From the NCBI RefSeq assembly GCF_022808595.1, contig NZ_JAKUCN010000001.1:620001-684000 (forward strand): 64,000 nucleotides of DNA. Reading direction: 5' to 3'. The position numbers and the translations under genes were made by a program. This document shows, in pieces, positions 1 to 8,806 of this stretch. Under the pieces are notes generated by a model. That model searched no databases and was not told the origin of the DNA. It saw only the letters and a list, made by a program, of their open reading frames with translations. Position 1 is the first letter of the stretch; the number at the start of each line of letters is the position of its first letter. The DNA is from Microvirga solisilvae. Lineage in GTDB: Bacteria > Pseudomonadota > Alphaproteobacteria > Rhizobiales > Beijerinckiaceae.

Positions 1-430
1 TTGGCCTCAGCGCGATCCCAATGCATATTGTTCGCATCCCCATTCTTCGCACTGCTCATGGCGGCGTCGGAAAATCTACCCCGGACAGCCAACCAAAGTG
101 CGCCTATCCTCTTAAAAGGAAGTTAAATGGCCGCGCTTGTCAATTGCAAAGCTATCGAATTGTTAACAATGTATCGCCCCTCGAAAGATTGAATATTTTC
201 AGGGCCTTAGATGCCATTTTCTCTAGGTGATTTTCACGATGGGACGGGCTCAAATAGCCGCGCGCCCGTGAGGTGGCGCTCTGGAGAGAGGTAAAGATCG
301 TGAGACTCACCTCTGTGCCGTGACGCTTCGCCCTGATACCCAGATGGGTTTATGTTGACGGCGACCGGCCCACAGCCTTAGAGAACCTTTATGGTAGCGG
401 CTGGGGTGATGGATCCTCCCGGACGCCGAT
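1..430. other. Intergenic leader upstream of tRNA-Ser, AT-rich in its first 230 bases
   Basis: I find no convincing gene here. A 69-codon open frame at 21-230 has no recognisable domain, no clear ribosome binding site and ordinary AT-rich composition, so I do not call it. The first 230 bases are clearly less GC-rich than the rest of the window, and so is the gene after the tRNA. The only functional element I can propose is a tRNA promoter near 355-383. Confidence 0.5.
355..383 (+). promoter_or_regulatory. Possible sigma-70 promoter of tRNA-Ser
   Basis: TTGACG at 355-360 is a near-consensus -35 hexamer, followed after 17 bases by TTAGAG at 378-383, a weak -10. Transcription would begin about 40 bases before the tRNA. 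This rests on motif and spacing only. Confidence 0.35.
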
Positions 431-520
<90 letters not shown>

Positions 521-586
521 TTGAAACAGGCGCACTCGAATCTTCTGAGTTCAGACCTCACTAAGTGTTCGCTAAGCTCGCAAGTC

Positions 587-1225
587 ATGAAATTAGAAAA
601 ACACGTTTTGGCTGCTATTAATGACTACGAACAGGGAAGTCCTGACTTAGCCTTAATGCACGCCTGTTTTTCAATTGAGGGCACTGCAAGGAAATTTTCT
701 GGTAAAAATAAAGCAACCAATAAAGATTATAAAGATCTTATTCGGGCATATTACTGGATTATTGAGCCCATGATTGGCGGCGGGATAAATCTCGTTGAAA
801 CGAAATGGCACAACCTCAAAATCGACAATGGATATGGAAGAATTCTTCCAGATCCCGATTTAGCTGACGTTATATATCATGTTTTTAGATGTAGCCATGC
901 GCATGCAGAAGATACTCCTAAAAACTACGAGCTTCTTCCTGTGACCGATGGTCATTCAAGGTGGATTCTTGCAGATGGCGTATTGCACATGCCCGAGCGC
1001 ATAATATGGGCTTTATTAGCTGTATCCGTATTTGCAAAAGTGAATGCAGATATAACTACTGACACCCCACACTACCTTACTTGGGGGAGTATGAGTCTAG
1101 GATTAGGCATAGAAACTTTTATCATTAAAGAATGGTGGGGAAGAGAAGAAGACTTTAAGGCTTTTATGGACAAACAAAAAATTATTCGGGTTAAATTAGA
1201 TAAACTAGCTTTCTCAAACTCGTAG
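587..1225 (+). CDS. Hypothetical protein with HEPN-like R-x4-H motif
   Basis: This 212-residue protein has no family I can name with certainty. I start it at the ATG at 587: the same frame stays open back to a GTG at 437, but that lies inside the tRNA. The protein is helix-rich, with a first helical half containing LALMHACFSIEGTARKF. Near residue 103 it has YHVFRCSHAHAED, in which R-CSHA-H fits the R-x4-6-H signature of HEPN ribonuclease-type domains. HEPN proteins often act in toxin-antitoxin or antiviral systems with a nucleotidyltransferase partner, but no partner gene is adjacent. The gene is AT-rich, unlike its neighbours, and sits 66 bases after tRNA-Ser, which suggests horizontal acquisition. 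The HEPN assignment is inference from one motif and helix content. Confidence 0.6.
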   Translation: MKLEKHVLAAINDYEQGSPDLALMHACFSIEGTARKFSGKNKATNKDYKDLIRAYYWIIEPMIGGGINLVETKWHNLKIDNGYGRILPDPDLADVIYHVFRCSHAHAEDTPKNYELLPVTDGHSRWILADGVLHMPERIIWALLAVSVFAKVNADITTDTPHYLTWGSMSLGLGIETFIIKEWWGREEDFKAFMDKQKIIRVKLDKLAFSNS

Positions 1226-1313
1226 CCTTTTCTGGCTGAAAAGCCATAGAAAACGGCTTCTTACGCCCCAAACCGGCATAGAGCGTCTTACCTAGAGAAT
1301 ACCGGCAAACCGA

Positions 1314-1342
1314 CAGGCTGAAGCCGATGGGGCTTCAGCCTG
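1314..1342. terminator. 12-bp perfect hairpin between convergent genes
   Basis: CAGGCTGAAGCC (1314-1325) pairs perfectly with GGCTTCAGCCTG (1331-1342) around a 5-base loop. It lies just beyond the stop of the TPR gene (minus strand) and 89 bases after the HEPN-like gene. No good T-run follows on either strand, so it may be a weak or factor-assisted terminator. Confidence 0.5.
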
Positions 1343-1364
1343 CCGCAAGATCAAAATTGAAGTT

Positions 1365-3230
1365 TTAAAGCCGATCGAGCGAAGGCTGCTGTTCGCCGAA
1401 CCAGTTCTTCTGAATGAGCGCCCTCGCCTCGTTTGCCGTAGCGCCATCACCGCGTGCTTCGGCCGCTTGCAGTAATCCGGTCGCAGCCCATCCATTATTG
1501 GGCGACAGTTGGAGCGCCCTGCGGAAGGCAGCCTGCGCATCTTCGCTCTTTCCCTGCTGCAGCAAGGCTGCACCGAGCGATTGATGCACCGGGTAATACC
1601 AGAACGGCGGCTCCATGTAGGGCAACTGATCCTGGATCGCAGCAGCTTCCGCGAATTGCGCAGCCGCCTGTGCAGCATCGCTCCTGGCCTGCGCAATTCG
1701 TCCCTCGATCACCTTGGCCTCGATGGCGAGAACACCTGGCCCTGGGACCCCCATATCCGGCAGCGCCTTGATTTCGGGCGTTTCCGCTAAAGCGTTAATG
1801 GCCGCGGCTTCTGCACGGGCCTCATCTTCACGCCCCAGACGCGCTAGTGCGACGCCGCGCGCGTAGTGCCATGTGGCGCGCACGAAGGGGAAGCTGATAT
1901 CGGGCGCAGGCAAGGCCAGCACTTTCTCCGGTGTCGAGAACCGCGCATGGGCAGTATAGACGGCAGCGGCGATGGGCTGCGTCCAAGGGACCTCGTGCTG
2001 CGCGCGGCTCGATACAAGCCCGACGAGCTTCTCGGCTGCGGCGATGGACGTTCCTCCATCCCCGCCCATGAGGGCCGACGCCATCACGAAGTGGACATTG
2101 TGGGCATAGTAGCCTTCCGAATAAAGCAGGCTTGCACCACCCTGCTTCAGAAGCGCTTCGTCGGCCGCTGCGGCCTGCACATTCGCGTCCAGGCTCTCAC
2201 GCCAGCGTCCGAGGCGATACCAGATGTGGCTCGGCATATGCACGAGGTGTCCAGCTCCAGGCATCAATGCCGCCAAGCGCGTCGCATGCGGCGCTGCCCG
2301 CTCGGGCCGGTCGGAGGCCTCGACGGCATGGATGTAGAGGTGAATAGCCCCGGGATGATCAGGATAGGCCTGAAGCGGCCCTACCTGTTTGTCGCCCAGC
2401 ACGCCTTCGATAAGTTCGACCATACGTGCGGTCTTGCCCTTCGGTGTCTTTCCTCCATCCGTCCAGTAATCCCATGGACTGAGGTTCATAAGTGCATCTG
2501 CCGTCAGAAGTGCAACATGCGGGTCTTCCGGAAAGCGAGCCTGCACGGCCTGCATCGCGTCCGCATAAGCCTGATCGAGCGCTTTGCGATCGGCATTCGG
2601 ATCAGACGAATAACGCTTTGAGAGAGCGTCGATCACAGCACTTTGCAACCCGTCAGCGGCAGGCGTGAGTTTCCTGGCCTGTTCGAGCACGGCAAGCGCT
2701 CGTTCGTTCGCATCCGTGCTCATCGGATAATTGATGTGAGGGCCGAGCACCCATGCCTCGCCCCACAGACACATCGCGCAATTCGGATCGAGTTGCTGTG
2801 CCGCCCTGAAAGCACGGGCAGATTCGGCGTGATTGAAGCCCCATCCGAGACGATAGCCCTGGTCGAAATAGGCTTTCGCATCCTGCCCGCTTGGGCTCAT
2901 GGCAGGCCACGAGAATTGGCCCAGATTGCTGTAGATGGCTGGCCTGGACTCCGCGCTCGGCGCAGCGGCACCTTTCGGCATGTCGCGGCTATAGGCCCCG
3001 AGTTCGTTGCCAGCCGGCGGCTGGGCGTGAGCCTTGTGGTCGGATTGCGCGACCTTGACCTTATCGGTCGATGCATAAGTCATGCCATGCATCAAGCGAA
3101 CTCGCGGGCTGTCATGGTTCCCGAGAGGGCACGCCATAGCGGGAAGTGCGGTGCTCAAAGCCGTGACTGCGGTGGTCAGGAGACAGAGACGCGCCCATGG
3201 GCGCGAACGCTTCGTAACACTGAGCATCAT
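1365..3230 (-). CDS. Exported tetratricopeptide-repeat protein
   Basis: The protein has 621 residues from the ATG at 3230. I prefer this start because GGGGAGG lies 6 bases upstream, while an in-frame ATG at 3260 has no such site. Residues 1-32 form a signal peptide (basic n-region KRSR, hydrophobic core, cleavage after AMA); a Cys follows directly, so a lipoprotein is possible though the lipobox is poor. TPR-like helical pairs are visible near residues 120-160 (YFDQGYRLGWGFNHAESARA, then LDPNCAMCLWGEA) and near the C-terminus (GAALLQQGKSEDAQAAFRRA, then LSPNN). TPRs mediate protein contacts; no partner or substrate can be deduced. The gene stands alone between a hairpin and the denD-like gene. 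Confidence 0.85.
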   Translation of the reverse strand: MMLSVTKRSRPWARLCLLTTAVTALSTALPAMACPLGNHDSPRVRLMHGMTYASTDKVKVAQSDHKAHAQPPAGNELGAYSRDMPKGAAAPSAESRPAIYSNLGQFSWPAMSPSGQDAKAYFDQGYRLGWGFNHAESARAFRAAQQLDPNCAMCLWGEAWVLGPHINYPMSTDANERALAVLEQARKLTPAADGLQSAVIDALSKRYSSDPNADRKALDQAYADAMQAVQARFPEDPHVALLTADALMNLSPWDYWTDGGKTPKGKTARMVELIEGVLGDKQVGPLQAYPDHPGAIHLYIHAVEASDRPERAAPHATRLAALMPGAGHLVHMPSHIWYRLGRWRESLDANVQAAAADEALLKQGGASLLYSEGYYAHNVHFVMASALMGGDGGTSIAAAEKLVGLVSSRAQHEVPWTQPIAAAVYTAHARFSTPEKVLALPAPDISFPFVRATWHYARGVALARLGREDEARAEAAAINALAETPEIKALPDMGVPGPGVLAIEAKVIEGRIAQARSDAAQAAAQFAEAAAIQDQLPYMEPPFWYYPVHQSLGAALLQQGKSEDAQAAFRRALQLSPNNGWAATGLLQAAEARGDGATANEARALIQKNWFGEQQPSLDRL

Positions 3231-3322
3231 CGGAAGCCTCCCCTGTTGGAGAAGCTGCAATGTGCGCTCAATGGCAATGCGCGTCTGTGAGCTAAATCAC
3301 AAGCAGGCCGTACTCTCGCATA

Positions 3323-4303
3323 TCAATTGGCGATCTTACCGCCCAGCTCATCATCGATGTGAAGGCGGATGATCTCATCGAAACTCTTTTCAGCCTTGAA
3401 ACCGAGGCTTTCCGCGCGGCTGGCATCGAACCGGCGCGGCCATCCCGCCACCATCTGCATGATGTTGGGATCGGGCTCGCGGCGGATCCTGGCGGCCACC
3501 TTATCTCCTGCGATGTGTCGCAGGGCGTCGATCTGTTCGGCGACAGTAACGGAAACGCTTGGCATCGTCAGATTCCGACGGGGCCCGATCCTGGCCTTAT
3601 CAATCGTCGCGGCATGCATGAGAAAACCCACAGCAGAGCGTGGTGAAGCGTGAGCGTGGCGCACATCCTCAGGGACAGGAAGCACGGCCTCCTGTCCGCT
3701 CAATGGCTCGCGAATGATGCCCGAGAAGAAGCCGGAAGCCGCCTTGTTGGGCTTTCCGGGCCTGACGCAAATGGTAGGCAGGCGAATGCCGACGCCGTCG
3801 AAGAACCCACGACGTGTGTAGTCAGAGAGCAGCAGTTCACCGATTGCCTTCTGCGTCCCGTAGCTTGTCAGCGGTGTCAGGAAAAAATCATCTCCAATGG
3901 CTTCGGGGAATGGCGCTCCGAAAACGGCAATGGACGAGGTGAAAACCAGACGCGGACAATAACCATCACCAATGTGGCGAATGGCGTCGAAGAGATAACG
4001 GGTTCCGTCGAGGTTGATCCGATAGCCTTTGTCCAGATCGGCTTCGGCTTCACCGGACACGATTGCAGCCAGATGAAAGATCAGGTCGGGGCGGTTTGCC
4101 ACGAGCTTGTCGGCCTCGCCTGCCAAAGAAAAATCTGAGGTCAGCGCCGCGATCTCGAAAGGCGCCTGCGGAGTCTGAGGCTCAACCACATCGTGCAGGA
4201 TCATGCGGGTGATCGGCTGGCCATTCACGCGCCCATCGCCGATAAGTCGCTCAGTGAGCTTGCGGCCAACCATTCCGGCGGCCCCGAGAATGAGAATCTG
4301 CAT
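3323..4303 (-). CDS. denD: NAD-dependent epimerase/dehydratase family, D-erythronate dehydrogenase-like
   Basis: This 326-residue extended SDR protein has the Rossmann glycine motif GAAGMVG (7-13), the catalytic serine region FTSSIAVFG and the YxxxK pair in SYGTQKAIGE. The overall sequence matches DenD, which oxidises D-erythronate to 2-dehydro-D-erythronate with NAD. It is the last gene after dctQ-dctM-dctP on the same strand, separated from dctP by 101 bases containing a hairpin, so the TRAP transporter probably imports its substrate. The usual downstream enzymes (OtnK kinase, OtnC aldolase, OtnI isomerase) are not in the window. A related four- to six-carbon sugar acid is therefore also possible as substrate. 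Confidence 0.82.
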   Translation of the reverse strand: MQILILGAAGMVGRKLTERLIGDGRVNGQPITRMILHDVVEPQTPQAPFEIAALTSDFSLAGEADKLVANRPDLIFHLAAIVSGEAEADLDKGYRINLDGTRYLFDAIRHIGDGYCPRLVFTSSIAVFGAPFPEAIGDDFFLTPLTSYGTQKAIGELLLSDYTRRGFFDGVGIRLPTICVRPGKPNKAASGFFSGIIREPLSGQEAVLPVPEDVRHAHASPRSAVGFLMHAATIDKARIGPRRNLTMPSVSVTVAEQIDALRHIAGDKVAARIRREPDPNIMQMVAGWPRRFDASRAESLGFKAEKSFDEIIRLHIDDELGGKIAN

Positions 4304-4356
4304 CGATCAATAACTTCGTTCAAAGGACTCGGCAGATATTAAGACGATAATAGACT

Positions 4357-4380
4357 GCCCAGAGCGCGGACGCTCCGGGC
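4357..4380 (-). promoter_or_regulatory. Hairpin between dctP and denD
   Basis: GCCCaGAGCG (4357-4366) can pair with CGCTCcGGGC (4371-4380) with one mismatch around a 4-base loop. It lies between the stop of dctP and the start of denD and has no T-run. It could protect the upstream message or lower denD expression relative to dctP. Confidence 0.4.
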
Positions 4381-4404
4381 AGATCCATGTTGGGTAGCAG
4401 TACC

Positions 4405-5415
4405 TTACTTCTTGCGCATCTTATCCAGCTCGTCCTGCATCATCTTCACCGTCTCGGGGCCGATGGTGGAGGCGTGCTTTTCCCACACAGACCTGGCCTG
4501 CTCGCGCATGCGGTTCGCCTCCTGCTCGTTGAGCTCGTTGACGACCACACCCGCCCCTTTGATCTTCTGGAGAGAGGCCTGCCCCAGTTCGCGAGATACC
4601 TTGCGCTGCTCGTCGCGGCCGGCGATGGCGCAATCACGCACAGCGGCCTGCTCATCCTTCGACAGCCCATCCCAGAGCTTCTTGGAATAGAGAACCAGGA
4701 ACGGCGTATAGGCGTGGCGGGTCACCGAGAGATACTTCTGCACTTCATAGAACTTCGAAGTGTCGATGGTCACGAAGGGGTTTTCCTGCCCGTCGATGGC
4801 CTTGGTCTCGAGCGCAGTGAACACTTCGCCGAAGGCCATGGGAACGGCATTCGCACCCATGTTCTTGAACGTGTCGAGGAACACGTTGTTCTGCATCACA
4901 CGAACCTTGAGGCCCTTGAAGTCTTCCCATTTCTCGACAGGGTGCCGGGAATTGGTCAGGTTGCGGAAACCGTTTTCCCAATAGGCGACGTTGACGAGGC
5001 CGACCGACTCCAATTTCCCGTCGATATACTTTCCGAACGGACCATCAAGAATAGTATCGGCTTCCTTTTCGTTGGCGAAGAGGAACGGCAGGTCGAAGAC
5101 GCCGAGATCAGGCAGGATGCCGATGAGCGGCGAGCTCGAAGTGACAACCATTTCCTGCGTGCCGGAGCGAAGAGCCTGCGTCGCTTGCAGATCGCCACCC
5201 AGAGCACCGCCCCAGAAACCCTGGACCTTCATCTTGCCGCCGGACTTTTCTGTCAGGCAAGCTTTGAACTTGTCCACACCCTTGCCGTTCGGGTGATCCT
5301 CGTTCACGCCGTTGGATAGGCGGATGTTGCGCTCGGTGAATTGTGCCGCGGCCGGAACCGCGGACAGGAGTGTTAAGGCAACGCCTGCTGCCAATGCGAA
5401 TTTCAGTGTCTTCAT
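4405..5415 (-). CDS. dctP: TRAP transporter substrate-binding protein, DctP family
   Basis: This is the periplasmic solute receptor of a tripartite ATP-independent transporter, 336 residues. Residues 1-25 are a signal peptide ending AAAQ. The DctP fold is recognisable, including the conserved arginine segment GLKVRVMQN, which in the family salt-bridges the substrate carboxylate, and GEVFTALETKAIDGQENP. It is third in the operon dctQ-dctM-dctP-denD. The carboxylate-binding arginine and the neighbouring sugar-acid enzymes point to an aldonate-type substrate; the exact one cannot be read from sequence. Confidence 0.93.
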   Translation of the reverse strand: MKTLKFALAAGVALTLLSAVPAAAQFTERNIRLSNGVNEDHPNGKGVDKFKACLTEKSGGKMKVQGFWGGALGGDLQATQALRSGTQEMVVTSSSPLIGILPDLGVFDLPFLFANEKEADTILDGPFGKYIDGKLESVGLVNVAYWENGFRNLTNSRHPVEKWEDFKGLKVRVMQNNVFLDTFKNMGANAVPMAFGEVFTALETKAIDGQENPFVTIDTSKFYEVQKYLSVTRHAYTPFLVLYSKKLWDGLSKDEQAAVRDCAIAGRDEQRKVSRELGQASLQKIKGAGVVVNELNEQEANRMREQARSVWEKHASTIGPETVKMMQDELDKMRKK

Positions 5416-5455
5416 GGTTGTTCCCTCTCTCTTCGGTTTCTTATTTCCCTTCTGC

Positions 5456-6739
5456 TCATCGTCCCCGCAGCCATGACAGGGGCACCATCACGAGGTCGGG
5501 GAAGATGATGAGCAGGACGAGCACGATGAGCTGCGCGATCAGGAAGGGATTGACCCCTTTGATGACAGCTCCCATCGGGACACGGGCAACGCCACTCACC
5601 ACATTGAGCACGATGCCCACGGGCGGTGTAATAAGCCCGATGGCGTTGTTGATGATGAACAGGACGCCGAAATAGACAGGATCGATCCCAGCCTGCTTGA
5701 CGATAGGCATGAGAACCGGTGTCAGGATCAGCACTGTCGGCGAGAAATCGAGGGCAGTACCCACGATCACGACCAGGAACATCAGAGCAAACATGAGCAG
5801 GGTCTTGTTGCCCATGAGAGGCTCGATGAAAGTGCTGATCTCCGCCGGAATATTCGCCTGGGTGATGAGCCAGGCGGACACCAGCGCCGAAGCCACAAGA
5901 AACATCACGACGGCGGTCGTCTTCGCAGCGGTCAGGAAGACGCCGTAGAGCATGGATGGCTTGAGTTCCCGATACACGAACATGCCGACGATGAGCGCAT
6001 AGACCGCCGCGAGCACGGCTGCTTCCGTCGGCGTGACGATACCCCACTTGATGCCGCCCAGGATCATCACCGGCATCAGCAGGGCGAAGAAGCCATCGAC
6101 GAAGGCTTTTCCACGTTCTCGCATAGTCGTTCGCGGAAAGGTCTTCAGCTTGTCCCTCCGGCTGACGACCCACCAAGCAGCAACCAGCGCCAGACCCATC
6201 ATCAGACCGGGAGCGACACCTGCCAGAAACAGCTGGGAGATCGATACATTGGCCGCAACGCCGAAGATGATGAAGCCGATGGACGGCGGGATGACGGGTG
6301 CGATGATGCCGCCTGCCGCAATGAGGCCAGCGGAGCGCGGAATGTCGTAGCCGGCATTGCGCATCATCGGGATCAAGATGGCCGCCAGGGCCGCCGTATC
6401 GGCTGCTGCCGACCCTGACAAGGCTGCCAGGATCAGAGCGGCGACGATTGCCACATAGCCGAGCCCGCCATGAATATGCCCGAGGCATGCCAGGGCAAAA
6501 TTGACGATCCGTTTCGAAAGGCCGCCAACATTCATCAGCTCGCCGGCGAGTAGGAAAAACGGCACAGCCAGAAGCTGAAAGTTGTCGGCGCCGATGATCA
6601 TGTTCTGCGCCACGATCTGGCTGTCAAAGTTGCCGAGCCAGAGCATGAGCGCCAATGCGCAAACGATGAGAGCAAAAGCGATGGGCATACCCAGCGCCAT
6701 GGCCCCTAAAAGGGAGACGAGGAAGACGACAATGGTCAC
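5456..6739 (-). CDS. dctM: TRAP transporter large permease, DctM family
   Basis: This 427-residue protein is very hydrophobic with about 12 membrane segments and is the ion-coupled transport subunit. Family signatures include GMPIAFAL near the N-terminus, LLAGELMN, and LSGSAAADTAALAAILIPMM in the first half, repeated in divergent form later (NAIGLITPPVGIVLNVV). Length is normal for DctM. Its ATG overlaps the dctQ stop by 4 bases (ATGA), implying translational coupling. Confidence 0.95.
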   Translation of the reverse strand: MTIVVFLVSLLGAMALGMPIAFALIVCALALMLWLGNFDSQIVAQNMIIGADNFQLLAVPFFLLAGELMNVGGLSKRIVNFALACLGHIHGGLGYVAIVAALILAALSGSAAADTAALAAILIPMMRNAGYDIPRSAGLIAAGGIIAPVIPPSIGFIIFGVAANVSISQLFLAGVAPGLMMGLALVAAWWVVSRRDKLKTFPRTTMRERGKAFVDGFFALLMPVMILGGIKWGIVTPTEAAVLAAVYALIVGMFVYRELKPSMLYGVFLTAAKTTAVVMFLVASALVSAWLITQANIPAEISTFIEPLMGNKTLLMFALMFLVVIVGTALDFSPTVLILTPVLMPIVKQAGIDPVYFGVLFIINNAIGLITPPVGIVLNVVSGVARVPMGAVIKGVNPFLIAQLIVLVLLIIFPDLVMVPLSWLRGR

Positions 6740-7278
6740 TCGAGGCGCTCCCTCAGGGCATGGGCTTCATCGTCGCTGTAATCCCCGGCGAAGGCGCGAA
6801 GCTCTCGTTCGCTGATACGTCCCGTCAGCACGCGAGCAATCCGAATGAGGGCCATGATCCCTAGGCCAAGGCTCGTGAAATATCCGACGCCATAGATCCA
6901 GAGCATGGAGATTTCGGTGATCGGAGCGTAATTCGTGGCATTGATCTCGGCCTGCAGCCATGTGCCCCAGAAAAAGACGGCGCAGCAGATGATGACGAAG
7001 ATGTCTGAGAGCACCATGCAGGCCTTGCGCCCATTGACGCCCAGCCTCGCCACCAGCGTCTCGACGCCGAGATGCGCGTTCTCGCGTCCGACCACGACGG
7101 CGCCGATGAAGGTCAGCCAGACGAAGAAGAAACGGGAGAGCTCCTCGGAAACATCGATCCCCGTATCGAAAAGGTAACGCAGGACGACATTACCGAAAAC
7201 CATGACGACCATGCAGGCCAATAGGAGGACCATCAGGCCTTCCAGACTTTTGAAGAAGAAGGTCCCTATCCTGCTCAC
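6736..7278 (-). CDS. dctQ: TRAP transporter small permease, DctQ family
   Basis: This 180-residue protein has four predicted membrane helices (about residues 15-35, 50-68, 90-110 and 130-150), with FGNVVLRYLFDTGIDVSEEL and FVWLTFIGAVVV typical of DctQ. It forms the membrane complex with DctM. It is the first gene of the dctQMP-denD unit and is divergent from the enolase-superfamily gene across a 231-base control region that carries the TATTATA motif. Confidence 0.93.
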   Translation of the reverse strand: MSRIGTFFFKSLEGLMVLLLACMVVMVFGNVVLRYLFDTGIDVSEELSRFFFVWLTFIGAVVVGRENAHLGVETLVARLGVNGRKACMVLSDIFVIICCAVFFWGTWLQAEINATNYAPITEISMLWIYGVGYFTSLGLGIMALIRIARVLTGRISERELRAFAGDYSDDEAHALRERLE

Positions 7279-7414
7279 GTATCCTCCCCGACCTGGCCTG
7301 TTTCATGAGCCATTGTTCTGTTCACCGAGGCGCTTTTTGCTTGCGCGTTTTCCGGCAACCGGAAGCGGAAATAGGTCTCGGTTCGGCGAGGTCCACAAAC
7401 CTGAATTAGTGTTA

Positions 7415-7424
7415 CATATTATAC
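7415..7424. promoter_or_regulatory. Candidate operator (CATATTATAC) in the dctQ/dehydratase divergent region
   Basis: CATATTATA at 7415-7423 is shared exactly with 20740-20748, and its TATTATA core with 15287-15293 on the other strand. Core-to-ATG distance is 87 bases to the plus-strand gene here and 86 at the second site. The likely ligand is the GntR/FCD protein encoded at 15360-16133; this is inference. Confidence 0.5.
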
Positions 7425-7509
7425 TTATGAATAGTGCCGACCCTCATGGCATTCCGTAGATATCGCTGATCCGGCGCGCATATCGGAGATATGACCACAG
7501 GAGGCCGCG

Positions 7510-8709
7510 ATGAAAATCACCCAGATCGAGACTCTGCGTCTTCAGGAATTTGCCAACATCATCTGGGTTCGCATCCATACGGATGAGGGCCTCATCGGGC
7601 TTGGCGAAACCTTCATGGGTGCTGCCGCTGTCGAGGCCTATATCCACGAGACGGCGGCGGCCAAGCTGATCGGCCGCGATCCGCTTCAGATCGAAGGCAT
7701 CAATCGCGATCTCCAGAACTATCTCGGCTGGCGCTCGGCCGGCGTGGAAACACGAGGCAACTCGGCCATCGACATCGCCCTGTGGGATCTCTTCGGCAAA
7801 GCTCATGGAAAGCCAATCTGCGATATGCTCGGCGGCCGCTCGCGGGACAGGATCCGCGTCTACAACACCTGTGCCGGTTATCGGTATATCCGTGACAGCC
7901 GGGCTCAGAAGGTCGCGAACTGGGGCATCGGCCAGGTGGAGGGAGATTACGAGGATCTGGAAGCCTTCCTCCATCATGCGGACGATCTCGCCCATTCTCT
8001 GCTGGAACAGGGCATTACGGGCATGAAGATCTGGCCATTCGATGTCGCAGCCGAACGCAGCCACGGCTACGACATCTCACCGGACGAACTGCGGACCGCG
8101 CTTGAGCCTTTCACCAAGATCCGAAAGGCTGTCGGCGACAAGATGGATATCATGGTCGAGTTCCACTCCCTGTGGAGCCTGCCCATGGCGAAGAAGCTCG
8201 CCGCTTCTCTGGCCGAATTCGATACCTATTGGCACGAGGATCCCTTCCGTCTGGATAATGTCGGCGACCTGAAGGAATACGCGCGGCATTCCAAAGCCTG
8301 GGTCTGCGCTTCCGAAACCTTGTCCTATACGCATGCCTTCCGCGAGTATCTCGAAACCGGTGTCGCAGGCGTGGTCATGCTCGATCTGTCATGGTGCGGC
8401 GGCCTGACGGAGGCGCGGAAAATCGCAGCTCTTGCCGAAGCCTGGCATGTCCCCGTCGCACCGCATGACTGCACCGGCCCCGTGGTTTATGCCGCGTCCT
8501 GCCACTTTTCGCTTCATGCCCGCAACGCGCTGATCCAGGAAAGCGTGCGCGCTTTTTATACCGGCTGGTATACCGAACTCGTGACCGACCTACCAACGGT
8601 CGAGAAGGGAGAGGCCACGGTCAACATGCAGCCGGGGCTCGGCTTGGAACTCTTGCCTGAGCTTTGGAAGCGACCGGATGCCATCATGAGAATCTCCGGA
8701 GCCGCTTGA
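7510..8709 (+). CDS. Enolase-superfamily acid-sugar dehydratase (mandelate racemase/ManD-like)
   Basis: The protein has 399 residues. The N-terminal capping domain is followed by a (beta/alpha)7-beta barrel with the expected catalytic set: K173 (MKIWPF), metal ligands E217 (MVEFH), E243 (WHEDPF) and E269 (CASET), and H319 (VAPHDC). H219, two residues after the first ligand, matches the ExH/DxH pattern of the ManD and DgoD dehydratase groups, though the first ligand is Glu instead of Asp. Lysine is followed by Ile-Trp, not the KxK of racemases. Dehydration of an aldonate to a 2-keto-3-deoxy acid is therefore most likely. AGGAGG precedes the ATG. Its divergence from the TRAP operon suggests the transporter feeds it. 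The precise substrate is unknown. Confidence 0.88.
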   Translation: MKITQIETLRLQEFANIIWVRIHTDEGLIGLGETFMGAAAVEAYIHETAAAKLIGRDPLQIEGINRDLQNYLGWRSAGVETRGNSAIDIALWDLFGKAHGKPICDMLGGRSRDRIRVYNTCAGYRYIRDSRAQKVANWGIGQVEGDYEDLEAFLHHADDLAHSLLEQGITGMKIWPFDVAAERSHGYDISPDELRTALEPFTKIRKAVGDKMDIMVEFHSLWSLPMAKKLAASLAEFDTYWHEDPFRLDNVGDLKEYARHSKAWVCASETLSYTHAFREYLETGVAGVVMLDLSWCGGLTEARKIAALAEAWHVPVAPHDCTGPVVYAASCHFSLHARNALIQESVRAFYTGWYTELVTDLPTVEKGEATVNMQPGLGLELLPELWKRPDAIMRISGAA

Positions 8710-8749
8710 GCGCATCCCAGACAAGACGAACGCTTCACTAGAGCGATCG

Positions 8750-8783
8750 AAAAAGAAAAGGCCGGCGGGAAGGTGCCGGCCTC
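8750..8783 (-). terminator. Rho-independent terminator of the gguBA/dehydrogenase operon
   Basis: On the minus strand GGCCGGC (8775-8781) pairs with GCCGGCC (8760-8766) and is followed by TTTTCTTTTTC (8749-8759). It lies 26 bases after the stop of the aldose dehydrogenase gene. Confidence 0.8.
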
Positions 8784-8806
8784 AAGCATGAAATTGTCAG
8801 CCGTCT

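Noticed and set aside
1226..1364. Second attachment site matching the tRNA-Ser 3' end
   Set aside because: I read the gap after the AT-rich gene and found no copy of the tRNA T-arm or acceptor sequence, so an integrated element cannot be delimited here.
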